Positions 8,492 through 17,125 of a stretch of DNA of 64,000 nt are shown here, one piece after another. The stretch is from Psychrobacillus glaciei. Lineage in GTDB: Bacteria > Bacillota > Bacilli > Bacillales_A > Planococcaceae. Position 1 is the stretch's first letter. Every line of letters begins with the position of its first letter. The stretch lies in NCBI RefSeq assembly GCF_008973485.1, contig NZ_CP031223.1:2604001-2668000 (forward strand), given 5' to 3'. Position numbers and translations under genes: made by a program. The notes under the pieces are model-generated. The model saw nothing but the letters and a program-made list of their open reading frames with translations, had not been told where the DNA came from and searched no databases.

Positions 8492-8800
8492 TTATAAACT
8501 AATAGATTCTACTACTAATTTTGTGTATGGTTGACGATGACCTTGTTTTTTATGGTAGTTCTTTTTCGCTTTGTATTTGAAAACGATGATTTTTTTAGCT
8601 TTGCCATTTTTTACAACTTTCGCTGTAACTGTAGCACCTTCCACGAATGGAGCACCAACTTTAACATCATCTCCACCTACGAATAATACTTTGTCGAAAG
8701 TTACAACTTCATCAGCATTAGCATCTAATTTTTCAATGTAGATTTCTTGCCCTTGTTCAACTTTGATTTGTTTACCACCAGTTTCAATAATTGCGTACAT
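8492..8800 (-). CDS. rplU: Ribosomal protein bL21
   Basis: 102 residues from [18 protein letters not shown], the family N-terminus, with GAGGAGGTGCAAGT before the ATG. The open frame extends 66 codons upstream but that part is the L21 leader RNA and the end of spoIVFB read in frame, so it is not coding. The [15 protein letters not shown] region near the C-terminus is the conserved rRNA-binding segment. First gene of rplU-prp-rpmA. Confidence 0.97.
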   Translation of the reverse strand: MYAIIETGGKQIKVEQGQEIYIEKLDANADEVVTFDKVLFVGGDDVKVGAPFVEGATVTAKVVKNGKAKKIIVFKYKAKKNYHKKQGHRQPYTKLVVESISL

Positions 8801-8911
8801 ACTTGCACCTCCTCTTAGACTAAGACTCGCCTTACAAAAGGTGATTCGATTGCTCGAATACTTTAACCTTTTCAGAGCGGTTGTAACAACGGGTGCTGCT
8901 ACAAACATTAA
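8801..8911 (-). ncRNA. Ribosomal protein L21 leader RNA
   Basis: The 5' UTR before rplU contains the conserved end GGCGAGTCTTAGTCTAAGAG just before the ribosome-binding site and the upstream AGCAGCACC and ACAACCGCTCT segments seen in the Bacillales L21 leader family. In related bacteria this RNA is thought to let L21 repress its own operon. Recognition is by eye; a covariance-model scan would confirm it. Confidence 0.75.
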
Positions 8912-8918
8912 CATTAAA

Positions 8919-8947
8919 ATATTACCACGTACACAATAGCTAGTCAA
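8919..8947 (-). promoter_or_regulatory. Sigma-A promoter of rplU-prp-rpmA
   Basis: TTGACT (-35, 8942-8947) and TAATAT (-10, 8919-8924) are separated by exactly 17 bases on the minus strand. The -35 hexamer contains the TGA stop codon of spoIVFB, so the promoter begins inside the upstream gene. Confidence 0.8.
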
Positions 8948-9540
8948 GTATTTTTCGTTACATAGTCGAATGCTAGCTTGTACTTCCGAAATCTCCAATA
9001 CGAATAATTTTGCAGCGCTAAAAATAAAAAAACAATTGTAACAGAAAGCGCTTTAGGAAAATAATATAAACTCACGTAGAAGATGAATAAACTAAAAAAG
9101 AGAGAAAAACCAATCACTTCTACATATTTATCTGGTATAAAAAGCAATAAAGCTCGTCCACCGTCTAGCGGATAAACAGGAAGTAAATTAAAGCAAAAAA
9201 TTATTAACTGGGTCACGACCATGATATTTTTCTGTGGAAGGTCAAATAAACTGAAAAAGACCAATAATAGAAACGTAAATAAAGGCCCAAATAATATTAC
9301 TAAAAGTTGATCTGTTTTCGTTTTTTTGGAAAACTGCTCCATTTTAATTTCACCGCCATATGGTAAAATCGTGCAGGAGTTCACTTTTACCCCAATAAGT
9401 TTTGCTGCAAATAAGTGACCTAGTTCATGAAATAATAGAGAACCAAATAAGATAGAGTATACAGCAATTTCTCCAGACAAGTAGAAGAAAAGAAAAAACG
9501 GAATCATAATGGGATGCACTTTAAAAACCCTTTTATTCAT
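8944..9540 (-). CDS. spoIVFB: SpoIVFB, intramembrane site-2 protease (pro-sigma-K processing), short form
   Basis: 198 residues. The zinc site HELGH (near residue 39) and the second motif [12 protein letters not shown] (near 118) mark a site-2-type metalloprotease, with about six membrane segments. SpoIVFB cleaves pro-sigma-K in the mother cell. The B. subtilis protein is about 288 residues with a C-terminal CBS domain that senses ATP; here the protein stops after the last membrane helix, so the CBS domain seems absent. It overlaps spoIVFA by 8 bases, and its stop codon lies in the rplU promoter. Confidence 0.9.
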   Translation of the reverse strand: MNKRVFKVHPIMIPFFLFFYLSGEIAVYSILFGSLLFHELGHLFAAKLIGVKVNSCTILPYGGEIKMEQFSKKTKTDQLLVILFGPLFTFLLLVFFSLFDLPQKNIMVVTQLIIFCFNLLPVYPLDGGRALLLFIPDKYVEVIGFSLFFSLFIFYVSLYYFPKALSVTIVFLFLALQNYSYWRFRKYKLAFDYVTKNT

Positions 9541-10075
9541 TTGTTACTGATAGCCACTCAATAAGTTCATTTGTATCCAAATTCTTCCCATCTTTTACTA
9601 CTTTAATATACAGTAGCTCATTGTCCGCAGATGCAAATATATCTCCTGCATTAATTGTTGTATATGGTAATTGATGAAACTCCTTTACAAATCCAAACGT
9701 CACAGTTTCCCCAGTATCATATAAGATCGAAAGAGTCTTACCTGTCTTTTTAGTATATCCAGTAAATATGATAAAGCCATTTTCAGAAGCATAAAGATCT
9801 TGCGAATTATTAATCGATAAAATAGCTCCCTCCGACAAAGGCTGAATCGATTTGTACTCGATCAAAGGAGGAGTTGCAATAGGTGCACTTACACTAATAA
9901 GTTCATCCGGTTTTATCCACTGGACTACTCTCTTATAAATGGCACTTGGTTTTTGAGGTTCCAAAAGAGATGTGGCGTAACTAGTCGATAATACATCATT
10001 ATTTTCAAATTTATTCAACATGAAAAATAACATTACAATTACAAATGCAAACATCCATTTTTTTTTCGAAAGCAT
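9533..10075 (-). CDS. spoIVFA: SpoIVFA, regulator of SpoIVFB
   Basis: 180 residues. One N-terminal membrane segment (KKWMFAFVIVMLFFML) is followed by a C-terminal LytM/M23-like fold (about 80-165, GAILSIN, GFIIFTGYTKKTGKTLSILYDTG) that lacks the usual zinc ligands. SpoIVFA holds SpoIVFB inactive with BofA until SpoIVB, secreted by the forespore, cleaves it. It is shorter than the B. subtilis protein. Assignment rests on the domain and on the overlapping spoIVFB. Confidence 0.87.
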   Translation of the reverse strand: MLSKKKWMFAFVIVMLFFMLNKFENNDVLSTSYATSLLEPQKPSAIYKRVVQWIKPDELISVSAPIATPPLIEYKSIQPLSEGAILSINNSQDLYASENGFIIFTGYTKKTGKTLSILYDTGETVTFGFVKEFHQLPYTTINAGDIFASADNELLYIKVVKDGKNLDTNELIEWLSVTNE

Positions 10076-10123
10076 AACATTCCCCCTACTAGATATATGT
10101 ATGAAATAGGAGGCAATTTCATG

Positions 10124-10161
10124 AAAAAAATAAACCGATTACCAAATAATATGGTAACCGG
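10124..10161 (-). terminator. Terminator after minD
   Basis: CCGGTTACCA / TGGTAATCGG on the minus strand (one G-U pair) with a 7-base loop, followed by TTTATTTTTTT. It ends the mre-min unit before spoIVFA. Confidence 0.88.
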
Positions 10162-10168
10162 CTCGCAT

Positions 10169-10969
10169 TTATTTTGCAAAAATAGATTTGATTTTAGACA
10201 TAACACCTTTTTTTGGCAAGTCCATTGACATTAAAGGTACAGACTCACCTAAAATGCGACGTGCAATATTACGGTACCCAAGTGCAGCTCTATTCGAGGG
10301 ATCCATGACAACGGGTTCTCCCTTATTCGAAGAAGTAATAACACTTTCATCATCCGCTATAATTCCCAATAGATCAATTGATAAATGAGTCGTTATTTCA
10401 TTTATATCTAACGCTTCGCCTTTATTCATTAAATGCTGACGTATACGATTAATGATCAATTTTGGTGGGTCGATCGCTTCTTCTTGCTCCAGTAACCCAA
10501 TTATACGGTCTGCATCGCGAACTGCAGAGATTTCAGGAGTTGTGACAACAATTGCTTTGTCTGCTCCTGCGATTGCGTTTTTATACCCTTGCTCGATACC
10601 AGCAGGGCAGTCAATTAACACATAATCATAGTCCCGTTTTAACTCGGTTACAAGCTCTTTCATTTGCTCTGGATTTACTGCATTTTTATCGGTTGTTTGA
10701 GCAGCGGGTAATAAAAATAATCGATCCTCAAAACGCTTATCCTTCACTAGCGCTTGATGCACTTTACAACGTCCTTCTATGACATCTACTAAATCATAAA
10801 TAATTCTATTTTCAAGACCTAGCACGACGTCTAAGTTTCTTAAACCGATATCAGTGTCCATTAAACATACTTTTTTCCCTTGAAGAGCCAATGCAGTTCC
10901 AAGGTTTGCAGTTGTCGTCGTTTTACCGACTCCACCTTTCCCAGAAGTTATTACGATTGCTTCTCCCAC
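10169..10969 (-). CDS. minD: MinD, septum-site-determining ATPase
   Basis: 266 residues. The deviant Walker A motif GKGGVGKTTTTANLG sits near residue 10, DTDIGLRNLDVVLGLENR near 40, DCPAGIEQGYKNA near 120. The C-terminal amphipathic helix (GVMSKIKSIFAK) targets the membrane. MinD recruits MinC to block FtsZ near poles. The start is GTG with AGGAGG eight bases upstream; this signal overlaps the minC stop. It is the end of the mreBCD-minCD unit. Confidence 0.97.
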   Translation of the reverse strand: MGEAIVITSGKGGVGKTTTTANLGTALALQGKKVCLMDTDIGLRNLDVVLGLENRIIYDLVDVIEGRCKVHQALVKDKRFEDRLFLLPAAQTTDKNAVNPEQMKELVTELKRDYDYVLIDCPAGIEQGYKNAIAGADKAIVVTTPEISAVRDADRIIGLLEQEEAIDPPKLIINRIRQHLMNKGEALDINEITTHLSIDLLGIIADDESVITSSNKGEPVVMDPSNRAALGYRNIARRILGESVPLMSMDLPKKGVMSKIKSIFAK

Positions 10970-10970
10970 A

Positions 10971-11642
10971 TTAGCTTCCTCCTTTAAATGTTGATAGATT
11001 CGGTCTTATTAATCGAAGTTCTTGCAAACGATCAATCGCTATAAAACCATTTGCATGTAAATAAGCACATTCCATTTCAGGATGTTCAGATAATATAGTT
11101 AACTCATCTGTCATTGTTTCTACGACATTATCTATGATCAAATGAGTAGCTTCTAACCAGGAAGCTGCAATAACTGCATCTCTCTTTCCATTAGATCCAG
11201 CATGCGCAATTCCTTTTAAACGCCCTAATACAAACACATTTCCACCCGCAACAACTCGACCATTGGGATTAACATCCCCAATAATAACTAAATCACCTAA
11301 TGCGGTAATTACTTGGCCAGATCGAACAATCCCTACATAAGTTTCCGATTGATTTTCTAGCAATCTTTTATTGCATTCTTCTACAGTCATTACTTCACTT
11401 TGAATTTTCGCTACTCGAAGATGTTCTGTTTGTTGAACACAGTTAATAATTTCTTTCGCTTGTTCATCATTGCAATATCGATTTCCTAGTTGTAAAAGTA
11501 CCTCAGCTTGGCCTTCAAAACCCTCATCAGAAACCTTTTTTGCTAATTCTTCTAAAAGCTCTGTATATGAACACTGATCGTCTAGGCGTAATACAAGGCC
11601 CTCTTTCGTTCCTTTAATAGATATTAACTGCTTTTTCGTCAA
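10971..11642 (-). CDS. minC: MinC, FtsZ assembly inhibitor
   Basis: 223 residues. The N-terminal FtsZ-binding domain (1-100) leads into a C-terminal beta-helix domain (about 105-205) with VRSGQVITALGDLVIIGDVNP and AGGNVFVLGRLKGIAHAGS, the MinD-binding and dimerisation face. The start is TTG (GACGAAAAAG follows) with GAGGTGA five bases upstream; no ATG or GTG fits better. One base separates it from minD. Confidence 0.95.
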   Translation of the reverse strand: MTKKQLISIKGTKEGLVLRLDDQCSYTELLEELAKKVSDEGFEGQAEVLLQLGNRYCNDEQAKEIINCVQQTEHLRVAKIQSEVMTVEECNKRLLENQSETYVGIVRSGQVITALGDLVIIGDVNPNGRVVAGGNVFVLGRLKGIAHAGSNGKRDAVIAASWLEATHLIIDNVVETMTDELTILSEHPEMECAYLHANGFIAIDRLQELRLIRPNLSTFKGGS

Positions 11643-11678
11643 TCAAGTCACCTCAGATCCACCATTTAAACATGCACA

Positions 11679-12206
11679 TTACTTTTGAAGTAATAATGTT
11701 TTTTGTTTAAATCGATTTAGAAGAATATATTTAAAAACCCACCCGAACATCACGATAAAAACTAAGTTACCAATCATCGTTGGTAAAAGATTATGCTGTA
11801 AAAATTCTGTAAATGTCATGCTTTTTATCCCTATAAAAGTATAAAATAAATACAATAATAACTCTACAACTGTCACTAAAATTATTGTTAAACACGTTGC
11901 TACAACTAAATGTTGATGTACATATTTAGCAATGAAACTAGCAACTAAACACATAAGAGGATAAATAAAAGAATATAATCCAATAATATCAATGAAAAAC
12001 ACATCATACAAGAGTCCAAAAAATATTGCATAGATCATGGCGCGTTTTCGGTCATAATAGATAGAGACAAATATTAAATACATGATTAAAAAACGAGGAA
12101 CTAAAATATAGAAATCGTTATTGAGTTCAATCGGAGAAAAAAGTCCAAAAATCGGTTCCATATAAAATAATAGAACCGAAATGATAATTACTAATAAACG
12201 AATCAT
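11679..12206 (-). CDS. mreD: MreD, rod-shape-determining membrane protein
   Basis: 175 residues, strongly hydrophobic, with about five membrane segments and the MreD-typical PRFLIMYLIFVSIYYDRKRA stretch near residue 37. It is part of the elongasome with MreC and MreB. It overlaps mreC by an ATGA junction and is followed by minC. Confidence 0.92.
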   Translation of the reverse strand: MIRLLVIIISVLLFYMEPIFGLFSPIELNNDFYILVPRFLIMYLIFVSIYYDRKRAMIYAIFFGLLYDVFFIDIIGLYSFIYPLMCLVASFIAKYVHQHLVVATCLTIILVTVVELLLYLFYTFIGIKSMTFTEFLQHNLLPTMIGNLVFIVMFGWVFKYILLNRFKQKTLLLQK

Positions 12207-13105
12207 GAGCCGTCACCCGCACCTTTTGTTAAATCTTTCTCTGTATTTTTCCCATCCGTTCCATCTATTACAGAAATAGAACGTTTCGAAATAATAACAT
12301 GATCCAAAATGGAGAAACTGGCTGCTGGTTTTACATAGGCAAGTTTTGTTAAGCCATAGTCATCCGTAGTCACTTCCGTAACTTCTCCTATTAAAATACC
12401 TTTTGGAAAAATTCCACCTAAACCAGATGTAGTAACTTTTTGTCCTTTTTTCACTTCAAACTCGGAATCGATTCGCTTTAATATAAGCTCTTTTCGTTTT
12501 TCATCATATCCTTCGATTAATCCAAATACTTCTTCTTCACCTGCAATAACCGCGGATACCCTGTAATTCGGATTTTGTGTAGACAAAAGTTCTACAGTAG
12601 ATGTATATGGTGTAGTTAACGTTACTTTCCCAATTAGACCTTGCGCAGTCATAACTGCCATATTAACTTTTACCCCGTGAATCTTTCCTTTATCAATCAT
12701 GATCTTTTCTTCCCACTGATCAGGATTTCTAGCAATAACAGTAGATTGAATTGGATCATATGCACGAAGATCTTCTTTTATATCTACAATTTTTCGTAAT
12801 TCTTTGTTTTGTATTTCTAAATCATTCACATTTGCTTGTAAGGTCGCATAATCTTCTAATCTAGCTTTTAATCGTTTATTTTCATCGTATGTATTAAGCA
12901 ATGATTCAACATTGTTAAAAACTCCAGTTACATAGTGTGTCGGCTTTGAAAAAATGGATTGTCCAAAGCCGACCACGTCTTTAACTAGTTGTTCAGGAAC
13001 AGATGCATGATCACGATCTCGTAACGAAAAGCTGATGAGTGCCACAAGAAAAATCATTCCTACAAGCAGCAATATTAATCGCTTATTTGAAAAAAACTGT
13101 GGCAT
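12203..13105 (-). CDS. mreC: MreC, rod-shape-determining protein
   Basis: 300 residues. An N-terminal membrane helix (LILLLVGMIFLVALISF) precedes a coiled coil (about 65-110) and two beta domains containing VIARNPDQWEEKIMIDKG and GLIGKVTLTTPYTSTVELLS, the MreC signature. MreC forms extracellular assemblies that scaffold the cell-wall elongation machine. It starts 13 bases after mreB. Confidence 0.95.
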   Translation of the reverse strand: MPQFFSNKRLILLLVGMIFLVALISFSLRDRDHASVPEQLVKDVVGFGQSIFSKPTHYVTGVFNNVESLLNTYDENKRLKARLEDYATLQANVNDLEIQNKELRKIVDIKEDLRAYDPIQSTVIARNPDQWEEKIMIDKGKIHGVKVNMAVMTAQGLIGKVTLTTPYTSTVELLSTQNPNYRVSAVIAGEEEVFGLIEGYDEKRKELILKRIDSEFEVKKGQKVTTSGLGGIFPKGILIGEVTEVTTDDYGLTKLAYVKPAASFSILDHVIISKRSISVIDGTDGKNTEKDLTKGAGDGS

Positions 13106-13118
13106 ATCTCACTACTCC

Positions 13119-14138
13119 TTAATATCTCGTTTGTTGTCGTTTCAATAAGTCCATATGATCTAGTGCTTTCCCAGTACCAATAGCGACACAATCTAATGGG
13201 TTTTCTGCAATAAATACGGGCATATTCGTTTGATAACTAATAACTTTATCTAAATTTTTAAGTAGTGCTCCACCGCCCGTAAGCATGATTCCACGCTCCA
13301 TTACATCTGCTGATAGTTCTGGAGGTGTTTGCTCAAGCGTTTTCTTTACACCATCAATAATGGCAGAAATAGATTCACGAAGTGCATTAGCAATTTCTTT
13401 TGAAGATATTTCAATCGTTTTCGGTAAGCCAGTAACTAGATCTCGGCCTCGAATATCCATCTGATCTTCTGTATCCATTACTCTAGCCGATCCAATTTCA
13501 ATTTTAATCGCTTCCGAAGTACGTTCACCAATTGTTAGATTATACGTTTTACGAACATAACTAGTAATCGCCTGATCCATCGCGTCTCCGCCTACTCGAA
13601 CAGACTCACTTGTCACAATTCCACCTAATGAAATTACAGCTACTTCTGTCGTGCCTCCACCTATATCAACGACCATACTACCAGTAGGTTCCCAAACAGG
13701 TAAATTTGCACCGATTGCTGCAGCAAATGGTTCTTCGATAGTTACTGCATCGCGAGCTCCAGCTTGTTTCGCTGCATCAATAACTGCACGTTGCTCTACA
13801 GAAGTAATGCCAAATGGGACACAAATCATCACATTTGGTTTGCTCCATGACATACCTGCTGCTTTCATTGCATTTTTTAAATAATATTCTATCATTGCCG
13901 ATGTTGTATCAAAATCAGCTATTACGCCATCTTTCATAGGACGAATCGCTACGATAGAACCCGGTGTACGTCCAATCATATTTTTTGCATCATTACCTAC
14001 CGCAACAATGGATCTATTTTGTACGTTTTTAGCAACTACAGAAGGTTCTCTTAAAACAATACCTTTACCTTTAATAAATACCAGCGTATTCGCTGTTCCT
14101 AAATCGATTCCTACATCTCTTGATCCAAATCCAAACAC
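13119..14138 (-). CDS. mreB: MreB, actin-like cell-shape protein
   Basis: 339 residues. Actin-fold motifs are clear: [14 protein letters not shown] (phosphate 1), [16 protein letters not shown] (phosphate 2, near 166), [13 protein letters not shown] (adenosine, near 290). MreB filaments orient wall synthesis. The start is GTG with AAGGGAG upstream. It heads the mreBCD-minCD run. Confidence 0.97.
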   Translation of the reverse strand: MFGFGSRDVGIDLGTANTLVFIKGKGIVLREPSVVAKNVQNRSIVAVGNDAKNMIGRTPGSIVAIRPMKDGVIADFDTTSAMIEYYLKNAMKAAGMSWSKPNVMICVPFGITSVEQRAVIDAAKQAGARDAVTIEEPFAAAIGANLPVWEPTGSMVVDIGGGTTEVAVISLGGIVTSESVRVGGDAMDQAITSYVRKTYNLTIGERTSEAIKIEIGSARVMDTEDQMDIRGRDLVTGLPKTIEISSKEIANALRESISAIIDGVKKTLEQTPPELSADVMERGIMLTGGGALLKNLDKVISYQTNMPVFIAENPLDCVAIGTGKALDHMDLLKRQQTRY

Positions 14139-14234
14139 TATTTTTTACTCCCTTTCCATCTAACGCAAGTTTCTCTATGTTATTTTTAAAGTCATAACTC
14201 ACATTATAACGGATAGAACGGAAAATGCACAGTG

Positions 14235-14933
14235 TCACATGTACCCCTTTTCTTTCAAACTAATAAATTGGTGATCACCGATGATGACATGATCTAATAA
14301 TTCAATCCCCATAAGCTGTCCTGCTTCTAATAATCGTTTGGTTACATCAATATCTTCGGGTGAAGGTGCGGGATTTCCGGATGGATGGTTATGCGCGCAA
14401 ATAATAGAAGCTGCTGATCGTTTCACGGCTTCGCGGAAAATTTCTCGTGGATGAACAATGGATGCATTTAGAGATCCGATAAAAATAGTTTGTTTGTGCA
14501 GTATTTGATTCTTTACATTTAAAAAAAGAACAACAAAATGTTCTTGTTTCAAAGAAGTCATATCGGGCATTAAATAAGTTGCGGCATCTTTTGGAGATCT
14601 TATTGTAAACTTATCATCTGTTTGTTGCTGGGATAATCTTCTCCCCAGTTCAACTGCGGCTAATAGTTGAACGGCTTTTGCTTCCCCGATGCCTTTCACA
14701 GACATCATTTCTTCCAAAGTGGCATTTTTTAATTCTTGAATTTGTTCAAAAAAGGAGAGGACACGATTAGCTAGATGAAGAACAGACTCTTGCTTCGTAC
14801 CAGTACGAAGCAAGATAGCTATCAATTCTTGGTTTGACAAGCTTTCAGCACCTTGTCTTATTAATCTTTCACGGGGACGATCTGCTAAGTGCACATCACG
14901 AATCATTAAAGAAGGTGGCAAATTCACGTTCAT
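14235..14933 (-). CDS. radC: RadC-family JAB/MPN-domain protein
   Basis: 232 residues. A helix-hairpin-helix region (VKGIGEAKAVQLLAAVELG near 75) precedes the MPN metalloprotease-like domain with the HNHPSGNPAPSPEDID zinc motif near residue 180. Named DNA repair protein RadC for historical reasons; a direct repair role is doubtful. It overlaps maf by an ATGA junction. The 14139-14234 gap leads into mreB. Confidence 0.93.
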   Translation of the reverse strand: MNVNLPPSLMIRDVHLADRPRERLIRQGAESLSNQELIAILLRTGTKQESVLHLANRVLSFFEQIQELKNATLEEMMSVKGIGEAKAVQLLAAVELGRRLSQQQTDDKFTIRSPKDAATYLMPDMTSLKQEHFVVLFLNVKNQILHKQTIFIGSLNASIVHPREIFREAVKRSAASIICAHNHPSGNPAPSPEDIDVTKRLLEAGQLMGIELLDHVIIGDHQFISLKEKGYM

Positions 14934-15532
14934 TTGGATTTCTCCTTTTCAAATTCAATTACCTCTAAAGTAACTAGCGTTCGATACAAACGACTTATAG
15001 GTAGCCCTACTACATTGTTATAATCACCTTGAATCTTTTCAACAAATAGTCCACCCATCGTTTGTATACCATAGCCACCTGCTTTGTCTAATGGATCACC
15101 AGATTCCACATAAGCATCGATTTCCTTATTGGAAAGCTCATAAAATTTCACTAAAGTAGATTCTGCGAAAGCGATACTAATACCAGGCCCTAATATAGTA
15201 ACCCCTGTAATAACGTTATGAACTTTCCCAGATAGTAATTTCATAAACTTTTTGGCTTGAGCATTGCTCGTTGGCTTAGATAACAACGCTTTTCCAATAC
15301 GAACAGTCGTATCAGCAGCAATGACAATCGCATCAGGATTTTTTCGGAAAACTTCAGTAGCTTTTAAATCTGCTATTGCAATCGCCATTTGCTCGGGATC
15401 ATAGACTCCCTCTAATTCTTCCACAACACCAGATGGTTGTACTTCAAATGGAATACCTAAACTACTAAAAAGTTCTTTTCTTCTTGGTGACTCACTTGCT
15501 AGAATAATTTTTTTGTCTGTTATAAGTTTCAT
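14930..15532 (-). CDS. maf: Maf nucleotide pyrophosphatase (septum-associated)
   Basis: 200 residues. The N-terminal ASESPRRKELFSSLG motif binds phosphate, and ADTTVRIG and SGDPLDKAGGYGIQ are family motifs. Maf proteins hydrolyse dTTP, UTP and modified pyrimidine nucleotides; in B. subtilis overexpression blocks septation. GGAGGAATTCAT precedes the ATG. Confidence 0.95.
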   Translation of the reverse strand: MKLITDKKIILASESPRRKELFSSLGIPFEVQPSGVVEELEGVYDPEQMAIAIADLKATEVFRKNPDAIVIAADTTVRIGKALLSKPTSNAQAKKFMKLLSGKVHNVITGVTILGPGISIAFAESTLVKFYELSNKEIDAYVESGDPLDKAGGYGIQTMGGLFVEKIQGDYNNVVGLPISRLYRTLVTLEVIEFEKEKSK

Positions 15533-15626
15533 ATGAATTCCTCCTTTACAATAGAATACAAAAGAATTGTAAAAATAAAAATTGTGCGCGAAATAAGTAC
15601 AACTTCATTTTGGCATCATTTTACTA

Positions 15627-16271
15627 TCAGAAACTCAATTTTAAGCAATCATTTTGTTCCAAATAATGAGTCAAAATTAATAATCGAATAACGGCAGAAT
15701 CATCCGTAAACGTTGATATTGCAGCAACAACGCTCATCAAGTCATCTGGATATCCTTCTTTTTTTTCAAGGGCATCAAAATAGTTTTTTGATAGTTTATC
15801 TTCTTGCAATAGATTGATGATATTTTTCGTTTTGGGATCTTCACAACCCTTCGTGGAAATAGATAAAGGTTTAATGAAAGTAGGTAGACTTTCATTTTCT
15901 GAAACACTCACTTCATTAACAAATAGTTTACTCCACACGTAATATTGATCATTCACATTAACAATGCTCGCTTTTTGAAGGCTAGGCTGTTCACTTATAT
16001 AAGCAAAAGCACTCTCTTTTGTCGTAAACATGCCATATTGTTTCGCTTTAAATGGAAGGGCACCATCTGCACTTACTTCTATTTTATCTATTTCATCTAT
16101 TTTTTCTTCCACCTTTGGAGGAGTTGATACTTGTTCAGGATCTGCTACTTTCTTTTCATTCGATAAACTTAATATAAATCCAAAAAGTAAAACGCCAACA
16201 ACACCTATTACTAACCCTTGTATTCCCGCTAATATTACTTTATTCCTTGAATTCCGTCTTCTAATTGGCAT
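15627..16271 (-). CDS. spoIIB: SpoIIB-like SPOR-domain membrane protein
   Basis: 214 residues from MPIRRRNSRNK. AGAGGTG lies 5-6 bases before this ATG; the in-frame GTG 21 bases upstream would place the ribosome-binding site inside the gene, so it was dropped. After a basic N-terminus comes one membrane helix (about 15-40, VIGVVGVLLFGFILSLS), an acidic linker and an SPOR-like segment (KQYGMFTTKESAFAYI, ASIVNVNDQYYVWSKLF). SpoIIB helps septal peptidoglycan degradation and engulfment. Similarity is weak, so position between maf and comC, as in B. subtilis, carries much of the call. Confidence 0.75.
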   Translation of the reverse strand: MPIRRRNSRNKVILAGIQGLVIGVVGVLLFGFILSLSNEKKVADPEQVSTPPKVEEKIDEIDKIEVSADGALPFKAKQYGMFTTKESAFAYISEQPSLQKASIVNVNDQYYVWSKLFVNEVSVSENESLPTFIKPLSISTKGCEDPKTKNIINLLQEDKLSKNYFDALEKKEGYPDDLMSVVAAISTFTDDSAVIRLLILTHYLEQNDCLKLSF

Positions 16272-16312
16272 GAATTCACCTCTTTTATTCACAACCTTAA
16301 CATGCGGAATAT

Positions 16313-16342
16313 AAAAAAAGACGAGACCTATGTCGGCTCGTC
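16313..16342 (-). terminator. Terminator after comC (end of pilus operon)
   Basis: GACGAG...CTCGTC stem (16320-16342) with a T7 run on the minus strand (16313-16319), 17 bases past the comC stop. Confidence 0.85.
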
Positions 16343-16358
16343 CATAAAATTTATCGAG

Positions 16359-17114
16359 TTAAAAAAACAAATTTACATACCAATCGACAAACGCTTGTCC
16401 ATAAAAATAGGAAAAAACTGCTGCAACAGCAATCGATGGGCCAAATGGGATCGGGGTTTTGCGTCCTTTTTTAGCAATCTTCAAAGAAATAACACCTATA
16501 ATAGCTCCAATGAAAGACGCCAAAAATAGAGTCACTAAAGTCTGCGTTACACCTAAAACAATCCCGATGACAAAAAATAATTTAATATCCCCGCCGCCCA
16601 TTCCGCCTTTCGACAACACTGCAATCAAAAATAAAATCCCAAACCCGATAATCGCTCCAATTATACTGTCCCACCAAGGAGTTAAAGGAGATAAAGTTCT
16701 TGCAACAATTAAAGGAATTAAAAAGAATAATAGAATCTTATCCGGAATGAGCATATAAGCGATATCCGATACCGTAATAATCACAAGCAAAGATATAAAT
16801 AAAATAGCTACAATCAGTTCTTTTGACAACCCAAGTTGGACAAATGCAAAAGCAAATAAGACACCTGTCGCTAGCTCCATCACTGGATACATCCAATGAA
16901 TCTTAGTCCCACAACCACGACACTTCCCTCGTAAAAACAGATAGGAAAATACAGGCACTAAATCTAGCAACGTCAGATTTCGATCACATACTGTACAATG
17001 GGATGGAGGTTTTACAATAGACTCCCCTTTAGGCACACGTAGTCCTACCACGTTGAAAAATGAACCGAATACAAGCCCATATATAAAAACAATAACAATT
17101 AGTGCAATTTCCAT
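16359..17114 (-). CDS. comC: Prepilin peptidase / N-methyltransferase (ComC/PilD)
   Basis: 251 residues with about seven membrane segments. The cytoplasmic zinc-type cysteine pairs CTVCDRN and CRGCGTKI (residues about 40-72) belong to the methyltransferase domain. Catalytic aspartates are in SDIAYMLIPD and GGGDIKLFF. The enzyme cleaves prepilins after the glycine and methylates the new N-terminus. In B. subtilis it stands alone for competence; here it is the last gene of the pilus operon, 11 bases after the GGDEF gene, so it can serve both these pilins and the competence pseudopilins. Confidence 0.95.
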   Translation of the reverse strand: MEIALIVIVFIYGLVFGSFFNVVGLRVPKGESIVKPPSHCTVCDRNLTLLDLVPVFSYLFLRGKCRGCGTKIHWMYPVMELATGVLFAFAFVQLGLSKELIVAILFISLLVIITVSDIAYMLIPDKILLFFLIPLIVARTLSPLTPWWDSIIGAIIGFGILFLIAVLSKGGMGGGDIKLFFVIGIVLGVTQTLVTLFLASFIGAIIGVISLKIAKKGRKTPIPFGPSIAVAAVFSYFYGQAFVDWYVNLFF

Positions 17115-17125
17115 GTATAAACACC

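Noticed and set aside
8801-8998. 66-codon N-terminal extension of the rplU frame
   Set aside because: It covers the L21 leader RNA and promoter and overlaps spoIVFB; the canonical [11 protein letters not shown] start has an ideal ribosome-binding site.
13651-13884. Plus-strand frame within mreB
   Set aside because: Antisense shadow of a highly conserved gene; composition is the complement of MreB codons.
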